Assembly: GCA_014377445.1 (NCBI GenBank)
Contig: JACMPP010000016.1
Coordinates: 1-64,000 of the forward strand
Reading direction: 5' to 3'
Length of the DNA stretch: 64,000 bases
Source of the DNA: Oligoflexus sp.
GTDB taxonomy: Bacteria; Bdellovibrionota_B; Oligoflexia; Oligoflexales; Oligoflexaceae
Under the pieces are notes generated by a model that worked only from the letters and a program-made list of their open reading frames with translations, searched no databases and was not told the origin of the DNA. Positions 8,490 through 16,318 of this stretch are shown one piece after another. Every line of letters begins with the position of its first letter. Position 1 is the first letter of the stretch. A program made the translations under genes and the position numbers.

Positions 8490-10277
8490 CTGTTCTTCCT
8501 TTCCACCCTTCTGAGCAGCGGAAATGAGCTGTCTGGCATTCTGAAGACTGCTGGGCGTCACCTTCATGCCCGAAAGCAATCGCGCGATCTCAGACTCGCT
8601 TTGCGGCGCATCCAGACGGAAGATGTTCGATTCGGTCGAACCCTTCTTCTGAACCTTTTCAACTTTAAAGTGCGCATCGCCATAAGCGGCTACCTGAGCC
8701 AGGTGTGAAATGCATATGACCTGGAAGCTGTCGGAAAGGCCTTTCAGCTTGCTGCCCACAATATCAGCCGTGTGCCCGGAAATCCCCGTATCGATCTCAT
8801 CAAAGACCATGACGCAGGTATTGGCTCCCGCTGACAAAATCTTTTTAAAACCCAACATAATCCTGGAAATCTCGCCTCCCGAAGCGACTTTCGCCAGGGG
8901 TTTGAACCCTTCGCCCGGGTTGGCTGCCAACAGAAACTGACCTTTTTCGCGCCCGAGCCGCGAGTTTTCGCTGAGGATGTCGACGCACTTGGCCCAATTC
9001 TTTTTGGTTTCCTCACTGAAGTCGAGGAGATCGAGTTCAGGGATGGTTTGTCTGATCGGCTGAAATTCAAAATTGATCTTTGCACCGGCCATATTCAGAT
9101 CGTGAAGCTCACTCTCGATCTTCTTACGGGCCTGATCAGCCGCTTTTTGCCGGGCGGCTGAGAGCTGACGACCGACTTTATCGACATCCACGAGCTGCTT
9201 CAAGAGGGTCTTGACCTTGTCTGCGAGCTCATCTGGCGCAACGCGCACATAGGACAGCTCCTGATCGAGACGTTCGTATTCTTCCATCATTTCTTCGATC
9301 GTCCGGACACCGAGTTTGCGGAATAAACGTTGATATTCAGCCAGTCGGCTCTCGTGAGTTTCGAGGGCTTCTTCGCTCAGATCCTGGTCCTCAACGATGC
9401 GGCCGACGTGATAACTCATCTCATCGAAAATACTGCCGACATCACGAAGTTGATCAATAACTCCAGACAATTCCGGGCTGGCTTTGATGAGTTTGGAGCT
9501 GTCACTGATGCGAAGAATGTCGCGAACCGCAGCACTGATGGACTTGCCGTTATAGGACTCATCCTGAATCATCTGCAGTTGCTGCAGAGCCTTTTGCTCC
9601 TGCATGTATTGCTTTGCTTCGGTGCAAATCCTCGTAATTTCCGCATGATCTTCGGCGCTCGGCTCGAACTCCTCCAATTCCTTGAAGCGGAACTGAAGGT
9701 AGTCCTGCTCCCGCCGACGCGTGAGAAATTGTTCCAGGCGTTTGCGAATGTCCTGATAGAGCGAAGAAACCTGGCTCATGGAATTGACAACCGAATGTTT
9801 GAGCGCCGGCTTATCCAGGAACTGATCGATGTAGTCGATGTGAGTCGCGGGATCCAGCATCCTGTGGTTTTCGTGCTGCCCGTAGATATCGATAAGATTC
9901 TGACCTAATTCGCGCAGCGTCGTCTGCGTGATCGATTGATCATTCATCCAGGCTTGCGAGCGATTCTTATTGGTAATCTCACGGCGCAAAATGATTTCGG
10001 TTAGATCGTGTTCGTCATGCCAGAGTCCATGCTCGTTGAGATATTCGACTGCCGGATGAGACCGCGGAAGCAAAAAACGTGCAGAAACAAAGGCTTTATC
10101 GAAGCCGTGACGAATCACTTCCGCATCGGCCTTGGCACCGAGCAGCAGGTGAAGAGCCTTGATCAATATCGATTTTCCGGCGCCGGTTTCTCCGGTAATA
10201 ACATTGAGCCGAGGAGAAAAATCGATATGCAATTCTTCGATAATTGCGAGTCCACGAATCGTTAACTGGGTAATCAT
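8475..10277 (-). CDS. recN: DNA repair protein RecN
   Basis: 600 residues from the ATG at 10277, chosen because RecN proteins begin MxTQLTIRxxAII; the frame is open to 10331 without homologous sequence. It is an SMC-like ATPase for double-strand break repair. It has Walker A GETGAGKS at residues 29-36, a long central coiled coil (about 160-360), the signature ASGGEISRIMLG, and Walker B VMVFDEIDTGISG, followed by the D-loop/H-loop region ending CISHLAQVAAYG. Length matches the usual 550-570 plus a short C-terminal tail. It is monocistronic and convergent with the lipoprotein gene. An SOS-type box was not recognised upstream. Confidence 0.97.
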   Translation of the reverse strand: MITQLTIRGLAIIEELHIDFSPRLNVITGETGAGKSILIKALHLLLGAKADAEVIRHGFDKAFVSARFLLPRSHPAVEYLNEHGLWHDEHDLTEIILRREITNKNRSQAWMNDQSITQTTLRELGQNLIDIYGQHENHRMLDPATHIDYIDQFLDKPALKHSVVNSMSQVSSLYQDIRKRLEQFLTRRREQDYLQFRFKELEEFEPSAEDHAEITRICTEAKQYMQEQKALQQLQMIQDESYNGKSISAAVRDILRISDSSKLIKASPELSGVIDQLRDVGSIFDEMSYHVGRIVEDQDLSEEALETHESRLAEYQRLFRKLGVRTIEEMMEEYERLDQELSYVRVAPDELADKVKTLLKQLVDVDKVGRQLSAARQKAADQARKKIESELHDLNMAGAKINFEFQPIRQTIPELDLLDFSEETKKNWAKCVDILSENSRLGREKGQFLLAANPGEGFKPLAKVASGGEISRIMLGFKKILSAGANTCVMVFDEIDTGISGHTADIVGSKLKGLSDSFQVICISHLAQVAAYGDAHFKVEKVQKKGSTESNIFRLDAPQSESEIARLLSGMKVTPSSLQNARQLISAAQKGGKEEQSVDL

Positions 10278-10401
10278 CGTTTGTTTATGCCTCTCAAGAG
10301 AAACATCCATTTTTAGATTGAGCCGGCGCAAATAAGCTTGGGGTCAGAAAGCGCCTATAAGAGACGTTAGCACGACCGCCACAACGCAATCCAGGTACAT
10401 A

Positions 10402-10424
10402 TTTATGGTGGTTTTTTATGGTGG
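10402..10424. repeat. Short tandem direct repeat downstream of tRNA-Thr
   Basis: TTTATGGTGG occurs at 10402-10411 and again at 10415-10424 with three T between, a 13-base period. It lies between recN and tRNA-Thr in otherwise empty sequence. It may be chance or a protein-binding site. Confidence 0.4.
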
Positions 10425-10452
10425 CAATTAGACTTAGAAAAAGAGGGGTGAT

Positions 10453-10526
10453 TGGAGCCGCCAACAGGAATTGAACCTGCGTTTGCGCATTACGAATGCG
10501 CCGTTAAACCACTTAACTATGGCGGC
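10453..10526 (-). tRNA. tRNA-Thr (anticodon CGU)
   Basis: Read on the minus strand, the acceptor stem GCCGCCA pairs with TGGCGGC. The D arm is GTTA/TAAC, the anticodon stem GCGCA/TGCGC carries the loop TTCGTAA, and the T arm is GCAGG-TTCAATT-CCTGT. Loop positions 34-36 read CGT, for threonine ACG codons. CCA is encoded after the discriminator T. A TTGACC hexamer with a poor -10 lies upstream in the 10527-10620 region, so it may be transcribed on its own, since a terminator separates it from the tRNA-Glu gene. Confidence 0.95.
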
Positions 10527-10741
10527 TTTTTTTTCATTCTACAAAAATCTAGCCGATACTGCGGTCAAGCCCGACCTAAGTATCTCATGGTTCCGAGGAA
10601 ACCCTTCGAGAAAAACTCATTACGAATCAGTTGCCTACTACGGAGCTACGAAGGCATTGACCGATCCATGAAACGTAAAGGCTCGCTGTCATGAAATCAA
10701 CTGTAATTTCGCGACGCAAAATACCCTGTCGAAAAAATGAA

Positions 10742-10775
10742 TAAAAAAAAGCTCTACTTTGCAGTAGAGCTTTTT
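10742..10775. terminator. Bidirectional intrinsic terminator between tRNA-Thr and tRNA-Glu
   Basis: An eight-base-pair stem GCTCTACT/AGTAGAGC (10751-10758 and 10763-10770) with a TTGC loop. It is flanked by nine A on the left, which become a T tract on the minus strand, and five T on the right. On the minus strand it ends the tRNA-Lys/tRNA-Glu transcript. Confidence 0.85.
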
Positions 10776-10793
10776 GAACGCTCACTAAAAAAG

Positions 10794-10870
10794 TGGCGTC
10801 CCCAGGGGGATTCGAACCCCCGTCGCCGCCGTGAAAGGGCGGTGTCCTGGGCCGACTAGACGATAGGGAC
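10794..10870 (-). tRNA. tRNA-Glu (anticodon UUC)
   Basis: Minus strand: acceptor GTCCCTA pairs with TGGGGAC, and the anticodon loop CTTTCAC within a CCGCC/GGCGG stem gives anticodon TTC. The T arm is GGGGG-TTCGAAT-CCCCC. CCA is encoded. The sequence closely follows the classical bacterial tRNA-Glu with one extra base in the D loop. It is co-transcribed with tRNA-Lys just upstream. Confidence 0.97.
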
Positions 10871-10885
10871 GTAAGGATGTAGAAG

Positions 10886-10958
10886 TGAGCCCTGATGGAC
10901 TCGAACCATCGACCCGTACATTAAAAGTGTACTGCTCTACCAACTGAGCTAAGAGCCC
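10886..10958 (-). tRNA. tRNA-Lys (anticodon UUU)
   Basis: Minus strand: acceptor GGGCTCT pairs with AGGGCTC, the D arm is AGCTCAGTTGGTAGAGC, and the anticodon loop CTTTTAA gives anticodon TTT. The T arm is GATGG-TTCGAGT-CCATC. The 3' CCA is not encoded, unlike the two neighbouring tRNAs, so it needs nucleotidyltransferase addition. It is the first gene of the Lys-Glu transcript. Confidence 0.97.
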
Positions 10959-10994
10959 CTACATGTCCTCTGGCTTTCGCCGTTTGGAAGTAAA

Positions 10995-11023
10995 GATCTA
11001 CAGTTGAGCGTATTTTGTGTCAA
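10995..11023 (-). promoter_or_regulatory. Promoter of the tRNA-Lys/tRNA-Glu unit
   Basis: On the minus strand TTGACA (11023-11018) is followed after exactly 17 bases by TAGATC (11000-10995), about 37 bases before the mature tRNA-Lys 5' end. The perfect -35 and ideal spacing make this a strong candidate. Confidence 0.65.
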
Positions 11024-11058
11024 CTTTTTTTTCGAAGAAAATACAGCTTCTGCTTGGA

Positions 11059-11087
11059 TTGATTTTTCAGGGTGCATCTTCTAGTAT
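11059..11087 (+). promoter_or_regulatory. Candidate promoter of the 11145 gene
   Basis: TTGATT at 11059-11064, a 17-base spacer and TAGTAT at 11082-11087 resemble a sigma-70 promoter. The first start codon follows 57 bases later. Confidence 0.5.
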
Positions 11088-11144
11088 GAACCGACCGTAC
11101 CAGACCATACGGGCCTATATAGATCGAAAGGTGGTTTTTCTCCT

Positions 11145-11462
11145 ATGACAGTCATTAAGCGTAGCCGTGCCAATACCAGCCAGGACCTGGCCGCCGCCAT
11201 TGAGAAACTATGCCCAATGCTTGAGAGCCAAAAAGAATTCGATGCTGTGAAAGATCTACGCGCAGCCTCTGAAACGATAAAAAATGCTGCCGAAGGTTCG
11301 AAAGAACACAAGAGTGCAGTCGATACAGTGATCGATGCATTTGAAGGCGATCACGAACTAATGGCTTATACCCATCAGCGTGATACGGATCAATGGACAG
11401 AAGTCGAAGAGCTTTCTCATCAAAGTTCACGCGTTTTGAACCTCGCTCGACGTCTCCGCTGA
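11145..11462 (+). CDS. Small helical protein of unknown function
   Basis: 105 residues. The ATG is preceded by AAAGGTGG at ten bases and by a good promoter candidate. The product is charged and mainly helical, without signal peptide, membrane segment or metal motif; the C-terminus is basic (RVLNLARRLR). It looks like a small cytoplasmic dimer. It precedes the R3H protein by 33 bases on the same strand and may be co-transcribed with it. I do not recognise the family. Confidence 0.75.
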   Translation: MTVIKRSRANTSQDLAAAIEKLCPMLESQKEFDAVKDLRAASETIKNAAEGSKEHKSAVDTVIDAFEGDHELMAYTHQRDTDQWTEVEELSHQSSRVLNLARRLR

Positions 11463-11495
11463 TCGGATCGTTTTTTTCTAATCTACCGTGCCACT

Positions 11496-12554
11496 TTGCT
11501 GGCTTCCTTCCTGGGAAATTCAAGCGCTTCCGGTGGCCTTTTCTATGTTCGAAGCGAAATTAACACCAAGGGTGACACCATTAACACACTACCTACGCAA
11601 CCACAGACCTCGCTGAAGATCGATTATTTCCTGTATTCGTGCTTCGAGTTCGAGCAAACCTGTAAAGCATTCCCGGCACAAGCCCTGGGACCTCAGCGTT
11701 GGCCCGAAACCAAGAAATTCATCGAAGCCGAACGGACAGACTTTGAAGACCTCGGTAGCCTGCAGGATCAACTGACCGCCGCTCTCACGTGGTACGTGCA
11801 AGAATATCCGACGCTTGTCACCGATCATAAGATCGAAATGGAAAACATCGGCGCACTTGCTGCAGCCTGTGTTTATTTCGCAATCGATCTTAGAATTTTG
11901 GCGGGTAAAGATTCCAACGCACTCGAATCCCTCGCGACCGATGGCAATGGGCTCTGGGCTGAAATCGACAGAATTATTCAAGAAAATGCTCCAAACTTTG
12001 CCCACTTCATCAACGCCTATCTGCGTTGGGTCTATGTCAAAGTTGAAGAGAAATATTGGGAAGCCGGCAGCCGTCCGCCAGTAGGCCGCTACACACCGGG
12101 CGCCCGCAATCGCCGTCCATATGGATCAGGCCCATCAAGCTCAGGACCTCGCCGAAGCGGTCCTGGTGGCAAACCAAGCGGCGATCGTGATCGCGGCCCT
12201 AGACGCGACAGCAATGACCGTGGAGCGCCCCGTAGCGGCGGACGTGATCGTGACGACAGACCTCGTCGTCCTCAATCTCCGGCTCGTGATGCTGATGCCG
12301 GTGCATCGGGCGCAGCCCGCAACTCCCATGCCGATCAAGAGCAGGCCGCACTTGAGTCTGTAAAATCAGCCCTAGATAAACTCCGTCGCGATGCGTCGGT
12401 TACAGAAATCAGACTCGATCCATCCAACTCGTTTTTCCGTCGGCTCCAGCATAAAAAGGCTGTATCGGAAGGCTTTTATTCTTTCTCCACCGGAGAAGGA
12501 AATGGTCGTTCGGTAGTCGTGACGCGTGAAAAACAAGAGAATGAGGAAAGCTAA
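11496..12554 (+). CDS. R3H-domain protein with RG/RD-rich linker
   Basis: Up to 352 residues. Three parts are visible. The first is an N-terminal helical region (about 40-190). The second is a low-complexity linker (about 195-275) dominated by Arg, Gly, Asp, Ser and Pro, with RPYGSG, RRSGPGG and RSGGRDRDDRPRR. The third is a C-terminal R3H-like domain (about 300-350) with FFRRLQHKKAVSEGFYSFS, in which R and H are spaced R-x3-H, followed by a strand RSVVVTRE. R3H domains bind single-stranded nucleic acid and RG-rich linkers bind RNA, so an RNA-binding role is likely. The start is uncertain: no ATG lies upstream of residue 115, the TTG at 11496 has no clear ribosome site, and an ATT at 11569 follows AAGGGTGA. 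Confidence 0.65.
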   Translation: MLASFLGNSSASGGLFYVRSEINTKGDTINTLPTQPQTSLKIDYFLYSCFEFEQTCKAFPAQALGPQRWPETKKFIEAERTDFEDLGSLQDQLTAALTWYVQEYPTLVTDHKIEMENIGALAAACVYFAIDLRILAGKDSNALESLATDGNGLWAEIDRIIQENAPNFAHFINAYLRWVYVKVEEKYWEAGSRPPVGRYTPGARNRRPYGSGPSSSGPRRSGPGGKPSGDRDRGPRRDSNDRGAPRSGGRDRDDRPRRPQSPARDADAGASGAARNSHADQEQAALESVKSALDKLRRDASVTEIRLDPSNSFFRRLQHKKAVSEGFYSFSTGEGNGRSVVVTREKQENEES

Positions 12555-13313
12555 ATGAGTTCGATTGCGATCACCGGAGCCTCGTCAGGTATTGGCAAGG
12601 CCATCGCAGAAGTCTACGCTCAGAAGGGCTATGACATTTTCCTAGGCGCACGCCGCGAGGAAAAACTCCAAGAACTCTCTGGCAAACTCAGAAGCATGGG
12701 CGCGAAATCAGTTCACGCCCACAGACTTGATGTCATGTCGGACGAATCAGTTGAATCCTGGGCCACAGCGGCATTTAAGATTTTTCCCAAGCTCGACATC
12801 CTTGTCAATAATGCCGGCCTTGTCCTTGGCACCGATACGATCGAAACGGGGAAAATTGACGAGTGGTCGACGATCTTTGATACGAATGTCATGGGCGTCC
12901 TCAGGCTTTGTCGCAAATTTGTCCCAAAGTTTCGCGAGCAATCGCATGGTCATGTCGTGATGATCGGGTCGATTTCAGGCCATCATGTCTATGAAGGCGG
13001 TGGCCCTTACTGCGCGACAAAACATAGTGTGAAGGTGCTTGCCCAAACTCTTAGGCTTGAGCTAAACGGCACGAGCGTTCGTGTCAGCTCAGTCGATCCT
13101 GGAATGGTGGAAACGGAATTTTCCGAAGTTCGTTTTCACGGCGACCGCGATCGGGCCAAGCAAGTCTACAAAGGCTTTACACCTTTAAGCCCACTGGATG
13201 TGGCGGAAGCCGTGGCGTTTGCCACATCGCGGCCCGCCCATGTCAACGTCGATGAAATCATCATCATGCCGACCGATCAGGCGAGCGTTTCTAAAGTGCA
13301 TCGTAAAAACTAA
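12555..13313 (+). CDS. YdfG-like short-chain dehydrogenase/reductase
   Basis: 252 residues. The ATG directly follows the stop of the R3H gene, with GAGGAAAG as ribosome site. It is a classical SDR: TGASSGIG at residues 7-14 for NADP(H) binding, with GARR after the second strand favouring NADP, NNAG at 85-88, catalytic Ser139 in GSIS and Tyr152/Lys156 in YCATK. The C-terminal part (VDPGMVETEF, DVAEAVAF, SRPAHVNVDEIIIMPTDQAS) is characteristic of the YdfG group, NADP-dependent 3-hydroxy acid (serine/allo-threonine) dehydrogenases. The physiological substrate cannot be read from sequence. Confidence 0.92.
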   Translation: MSSIAITGASSGIGKAIAEVYAQKGYDIFLGARREEKLQELSGKLRSMGAKSVHAHRLDVMSDESVESWATAAFKIFPKLDILVNNAGLVLGTDTIETGKIDEWSTIFDTNVMGVLRLCRKFVPKFREQSHGHVVMIGSISGHHVYEGGGPYCATKHSVKVLAQTLRLELNGTSVRVSSVDPGMVETEFSEVRFHGDRDRAKQVYKGFTPLSPLDVAEAVAFATSRPAHVNVDEIIIMPTDQASVSKVHRKN

Positions 13314-13339
13314 TTCTTTGAATTGAATAAAATAGATGA

Positions 13340-13366
13340 GGCGAGAAGACGGAATATCTTCTCGCC
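13340..13366. terminator. Terminator-like hairpin between convergent genes
   Basis: A ten-base-pair perfect stem GGCGAGAAGA/TCTTCTCGCC with a seven-base loop. It sits between the convergent dehydrogenase and M16 genes. The flanking T tracts are weak on both sides, so it may act as a shared 3' end structure. Confidence 0.6.
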
Positions 13367-13393
13367 CCTTATAATTTTGACTCAATTCAGTGC

Positions 13394-14779
13394 TTAGAGT
13401 ATGCCAGCCGGTTCGACGACTTTCACTTCTTTGTCTTTGTAGCCCAAAGTCTTCAAAATAGGCAGCAGCTTGGTTTTGTCGCCCATGACGTAAACATAAG
13501 CATCTTTCAAATTGAAATACTCTTTTTCCTTGGCTGTGATGGCCGACTCTGGAGTCTTAGCTATCCACTGATCCAAGGTTTCCTGAAATTGCGGATCACG
13601 ATCAAAAATCTTGGCCGTCACATCCGACGACAAACGATCGGAAGGAAGCTCACGCGACTCGCGCCACTCCGTAAGGAGATCGCCTTTGACCAGGTCGGCT
13701 TCAGCCTTGTCGACAACGACTTTCGATTGATTGGTCACAACTTCGTTGATTCCTGACATGAGTTTGCCAATCTTATCGGTGGAAGCAAAAGAAGCTACCG
13801 TCCAGAAGCCGAGATTTTCGCCCGTTCCTGCGCCGGCGCTGTAGGTCAGACCTCTTTCGGCGCGCAAGACTTTGAACAAGGAGCTTTGCATACCGCCGCC
13901 CAAAAGTTTGGTCGCGAGGTTCAAGGCAACAAGATCGCTGTTATCAAGGGGGATATCGCGACGAACGACGTAACGCACCTGATTATCAGGTGCGCCCGCG
14001 CGGTTGAGTATCACAACCTTCACAGGGCCTTTTGGTTTTTGATTCTTGCGCGCGGATTGGAACTTACGTTTTCCCACCGGCTTATCGAGCATCCCAGCGC
14101 CGGCGAGCTTCGTGTCGATCAACTTTTGAAGGGCTAGAGGCTCGCTCGGTCCAACGGCAGCCGTCATGAGGTAATGAGCATCAAAGAGCAGGGGCAGAGC
14201 TTTTTCGACAGTCTTAAGATTGACGTTTTTCATCGATACGCGAGAGGGCGAACCATCCAAGACATCAGGATGATAATTGAAGGCGTCACGCATAGCGAAA
14301 TAACGAATGGTTGAACCCATATCGTCTTCACGCTGAGCCAGCGCCGCTTCAACTTTGCTTCGAGCTAGCTGATACGTTGCTTCGTCAAATTTAGGCTTTT
14401 TCAAGGTGTCGAGCGCGAGCGCCATCACCAGTCCCAACTTGTCTGATGGCGCGACGAGAGTCACCGATGCCGAACGTGTGCTGGTGGAAAATTGAATTTC
14501 TCCGCCAAGGAGAAAAAGCTGCTTGCGATATTCCGCGCTCGAAAGCCCCGCCGGTCCTTCGTTGAGGATCGAAGCGAGAATACGGCCCACGCCCTGTTCC
14601 TCAGGCTTGATCAGGCCATTGCCACCGAGGAAGCTCAGCATCACGAGATCACGGGGCGAACGGGCATCCTGTTCGACGATAAAGCTCGTGCCATTCTTAA
14701 GCTTAAGTTCTACCGCTTGAGCACTGCTCACAACCAAGCAACTGGACAGTAGAAATTTCCAAAATTTTAGTGTGCGCAT
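13394..14779 (-). CDS. M16-family peptidase subunit lacking the zinc motif
   Basis: 461 residues from the ATG at 14779; a TTG at 14788 is an alternative. The N-terminus is a signal peptide (FWKFLLSSCLVVSSAQA). The sequence follows the M16 (insulinase/mitochondrial-processing-peptidase) two-domain pattern. It includes LGGGMQSSLFKVLRAERGLTYSAGA in the second half, the R/Y substrate-binding region of the family. The first half has GRILASILNEG where active members carry HxxEH, so zinc and catalysis should be absent. It begins five bases after the stop of an M16 gene that does carry HxxEH. The two probably form a periplasmic heterodimer, as with mitochondrial MPP alpha/beta and similar bacterial pairs. 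Confidence 0.9.
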   Translation of the reverse strand: MRTLKFWKFLLSSCLVVSSAQAVELKLKNGTSFIVEQDARSPRDLVMLSFLGGNGLIKPEEQGVGRILASILNEGPAGLSSAEYRKQLFLLGGEIQFSTSTRSASVTLVAPSDKLGLVMALALDTLKKPKFDEATYQLARSKVEAALAQREDDMGSTIRYFAMRDAFNYHPDVLDGSPSRVSMKNVNLKTVEKALPLLFDAHYLMTAAVGPSEPLALQKLIDTKLAGAGMLDKPVGKRKFQSARKNQKPKGPVKVVILNRAGAPDNQVRYVVRRDIPLDNSDLVALNLATKLLGGGMQSSLFKVLRAERGLTYSAGAGTGENLGFWTVASFASTDKIGKLMSGINEVVTNQSKVVVDKAEADLVKGDLLTEWRESRELPSDRLSSDVTAKIFDRDPQFQETLDQWIAKTPESAITAKEKEYFNLKDAYVYVMGDKTKLLPILKTLGYKDKEVKVVEPAGIL

Positions 14780-14784
14780 GGATC

Positions 14785-16134
14785 TCAATCCTTTTTCAGT
14801 TTGTTGGTGACGGCGATCAGATTGTTCTTATCAAGCAGTTTCCCAACGTAAGCGGTCAACTCAGCTTTGCTGACAGTTGGAGCTGTTTTAAGATTATGGG
14901 CAAGAGCATCAATGCTGCCGTATTTTCCCCAGTAAAGGGCGAGCGAAGAATTGAGACTGCCGTTGCGCAAAACGCTTTCGGCAAGGTTGATTTGGTATTC
15001 CTGTAGGTAAGCCGCATATTCCGCATCGCTCAACTTCGCCACGTCTTCCGACAGCTTTGAAAACTGATCGATGACGGCATCATAGCTTTGACCGGGCTTG
15101 AGGGTGACAATGAACTCAGAGAGACCAAAATCATACTCAGTGTTGAAAGAACCGACGCTCGAAGCAAGCTTTTGCTCGTAGACGAGACGGTTCTTGGCGA
15201 GGCTATTGCTCGAATCGGCAAGGACGTGATCAGCAAGCGTGAAAAGCGTGAAGTTTTTCTCTGTCAAAGGCTCCAGGCGATAGCCCAGGAGGATGTTCTG
15301 CGACTGGGCAGCGAGTTTGCCTTCGGCGCGAATCATACCTTTGTTGACGAAAGGAGGGGGAGCAACCGGTGTCTCACCTTTTTTCCAATCGCCGTAGTTC
15401 GCAAGAATCCAGGTCTTCGCCTGTTCGACATCGAAGTCGCCCGCAATGAAGAGGCCGATGTTGTTTGGCTTATAATACTTTTGAAAGAATTCGTTGCAGT
15501 TTTTCGCAGAGATCTGGTCGAGGTCGGGTCTATTCCCCACGATTGTCCAACCATAGGGATGATTCGGAAAACCTGCAGAATAAAGGGTCGACCATAGATC
15601 CATCTGAGGCTTCGAATCGATGCCCATCGAGTATTCGGAACGCACAGCTTCGCGTTCAACTTTTAAAAGATCGTCGGTGACAACGAGTTTTTTGAAGCGA
15701 TCGCTTTCGATCTTCAGCGCTTCGGAAAGCTTGCCGTTTGACACCGTCGTCGTATAGACAGTCGCGCCATAGCGTGTATTGGCATTGATATCACCGCCAA
15801 GAGGACGAATCAAATTGTCAAAAGATGGGGCATCTTTATTGAGGGGGCGAAACATCATGTGTTCAAAAAGATGCGCGATCCCAGTGATGCCAGGCGTTTC
15901 CTGAAGACTTCCCACCTTGACCCAATGATAGATCGAAGTTGTGGGCGCCCTGTGGTTCGGAGTGAGAACGACTGTCAGACCATTGGGAAGCGTGTACTGG
16001 TAGCTCTTAAGATCACCTTGAATGGCAACCGTCTTGTCCGAATGATCGGACTTACCGTTACTGCTTCCGCCTCCACCAGATGTGGAGCAGGATACAAGCC
16101 CTAATGCGAGGACTGAGGGAAGGAGAAATCTCAT
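14785..16134 (-). CDS. M16-family zinc peptidase, lipoprotein, active subunit
   Basis: 449 residues. The N-terminus MRFLLPSVLALGLVSC ends in a lipobox with Cys16, followed by a Gly/Ser linker, so the enzyme is membrane anchored. The inverted zinc motif HLFEH is at residues 88-92, and the third zinc ligand is expected about 76 residues later, near the EREAVRSEYSM stretch. The second half has the family pattern but lacks the R/Y motif, the reverse of its partner. It is followed directly by the inactive M16 subunit. Such pairs degrade peptides in the periplasm; no specific substrate can be named. Confidence 0.93.
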   Translation of the reverse strand: MRFLLPSVLALGLVSCSTSGGGGSSNGKSDHSDKTVAIQGDLKSYQYTLPNGLTVVLTPNHRAPTTSIYHWVKVGSLQETPGITGIAHLFEHMMFRPLNKDAPSFDNLIRPLGGDINANTRYGATVYTTTVSNGKLSEALKIESDRFKKLVVTDDLLKVEREAVRSEYSMGIDSKPQMDLWSTLYSAGFPNHPYGWTIVGNRPDLDQISAKNCNEFFQKYYKPNNIGLFIAGDFDVEQAKTWILANYGDWKKGETPVAPPPFVNKGMIRAEGKLAAQSQNILLGYRLEPLTEKNFTLFTLADHVLADSSNSLAKNRLVYEQKLASSVGSFNTEYDFGLSEFIVTLKPGQSYDAVIDQFSKLSEDVAKLSDAEYAAYLQEYQINLAESVLRNGSLNSSLALYWGKYGSIDALAHNLKTAPTVSKAELTAYVGKLLDKNNLIAVTNKLKKD

Positions 16135-16233
16135 GTTTAAATCCGCTCAAAAGGAATGGAATTGAAAATCAACCGAGTTTATCCAAGTGGCTATAAATAA
16201 GCAAGAAACAGAAAATGTGGATCAAATGAATAC

Positions 16234-16261
16234 AAAAAAAGCTGGAGGATATCCCCCAGCT
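16234..16261 (-). terminator. Intrinsic terminator after the FAH-family gene
   Basis: Stem AGCTGGAGG (16240-16248) with CCCCCAGCT (16253-16261), one mismatch and loop ATAT. Read on the minus strand it is followed by seven T from the A tract at 16234-16240. It ends the scpA-scpB-rluB-FAH transcript. Confidence 0.8.
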
Positions 16262-16318
16262 GTCCTGTCATTAAATCTTAAAAAACCGCACAATCATGAA
16301 AATCTGCTAAGAGAACTA

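Noticed and set aside
10452-10694. 80-codon plus-strand frame across tRNA-Thr
   Set aside because: It runs through the complement of a tRNA gene; a known false-positive pattern.
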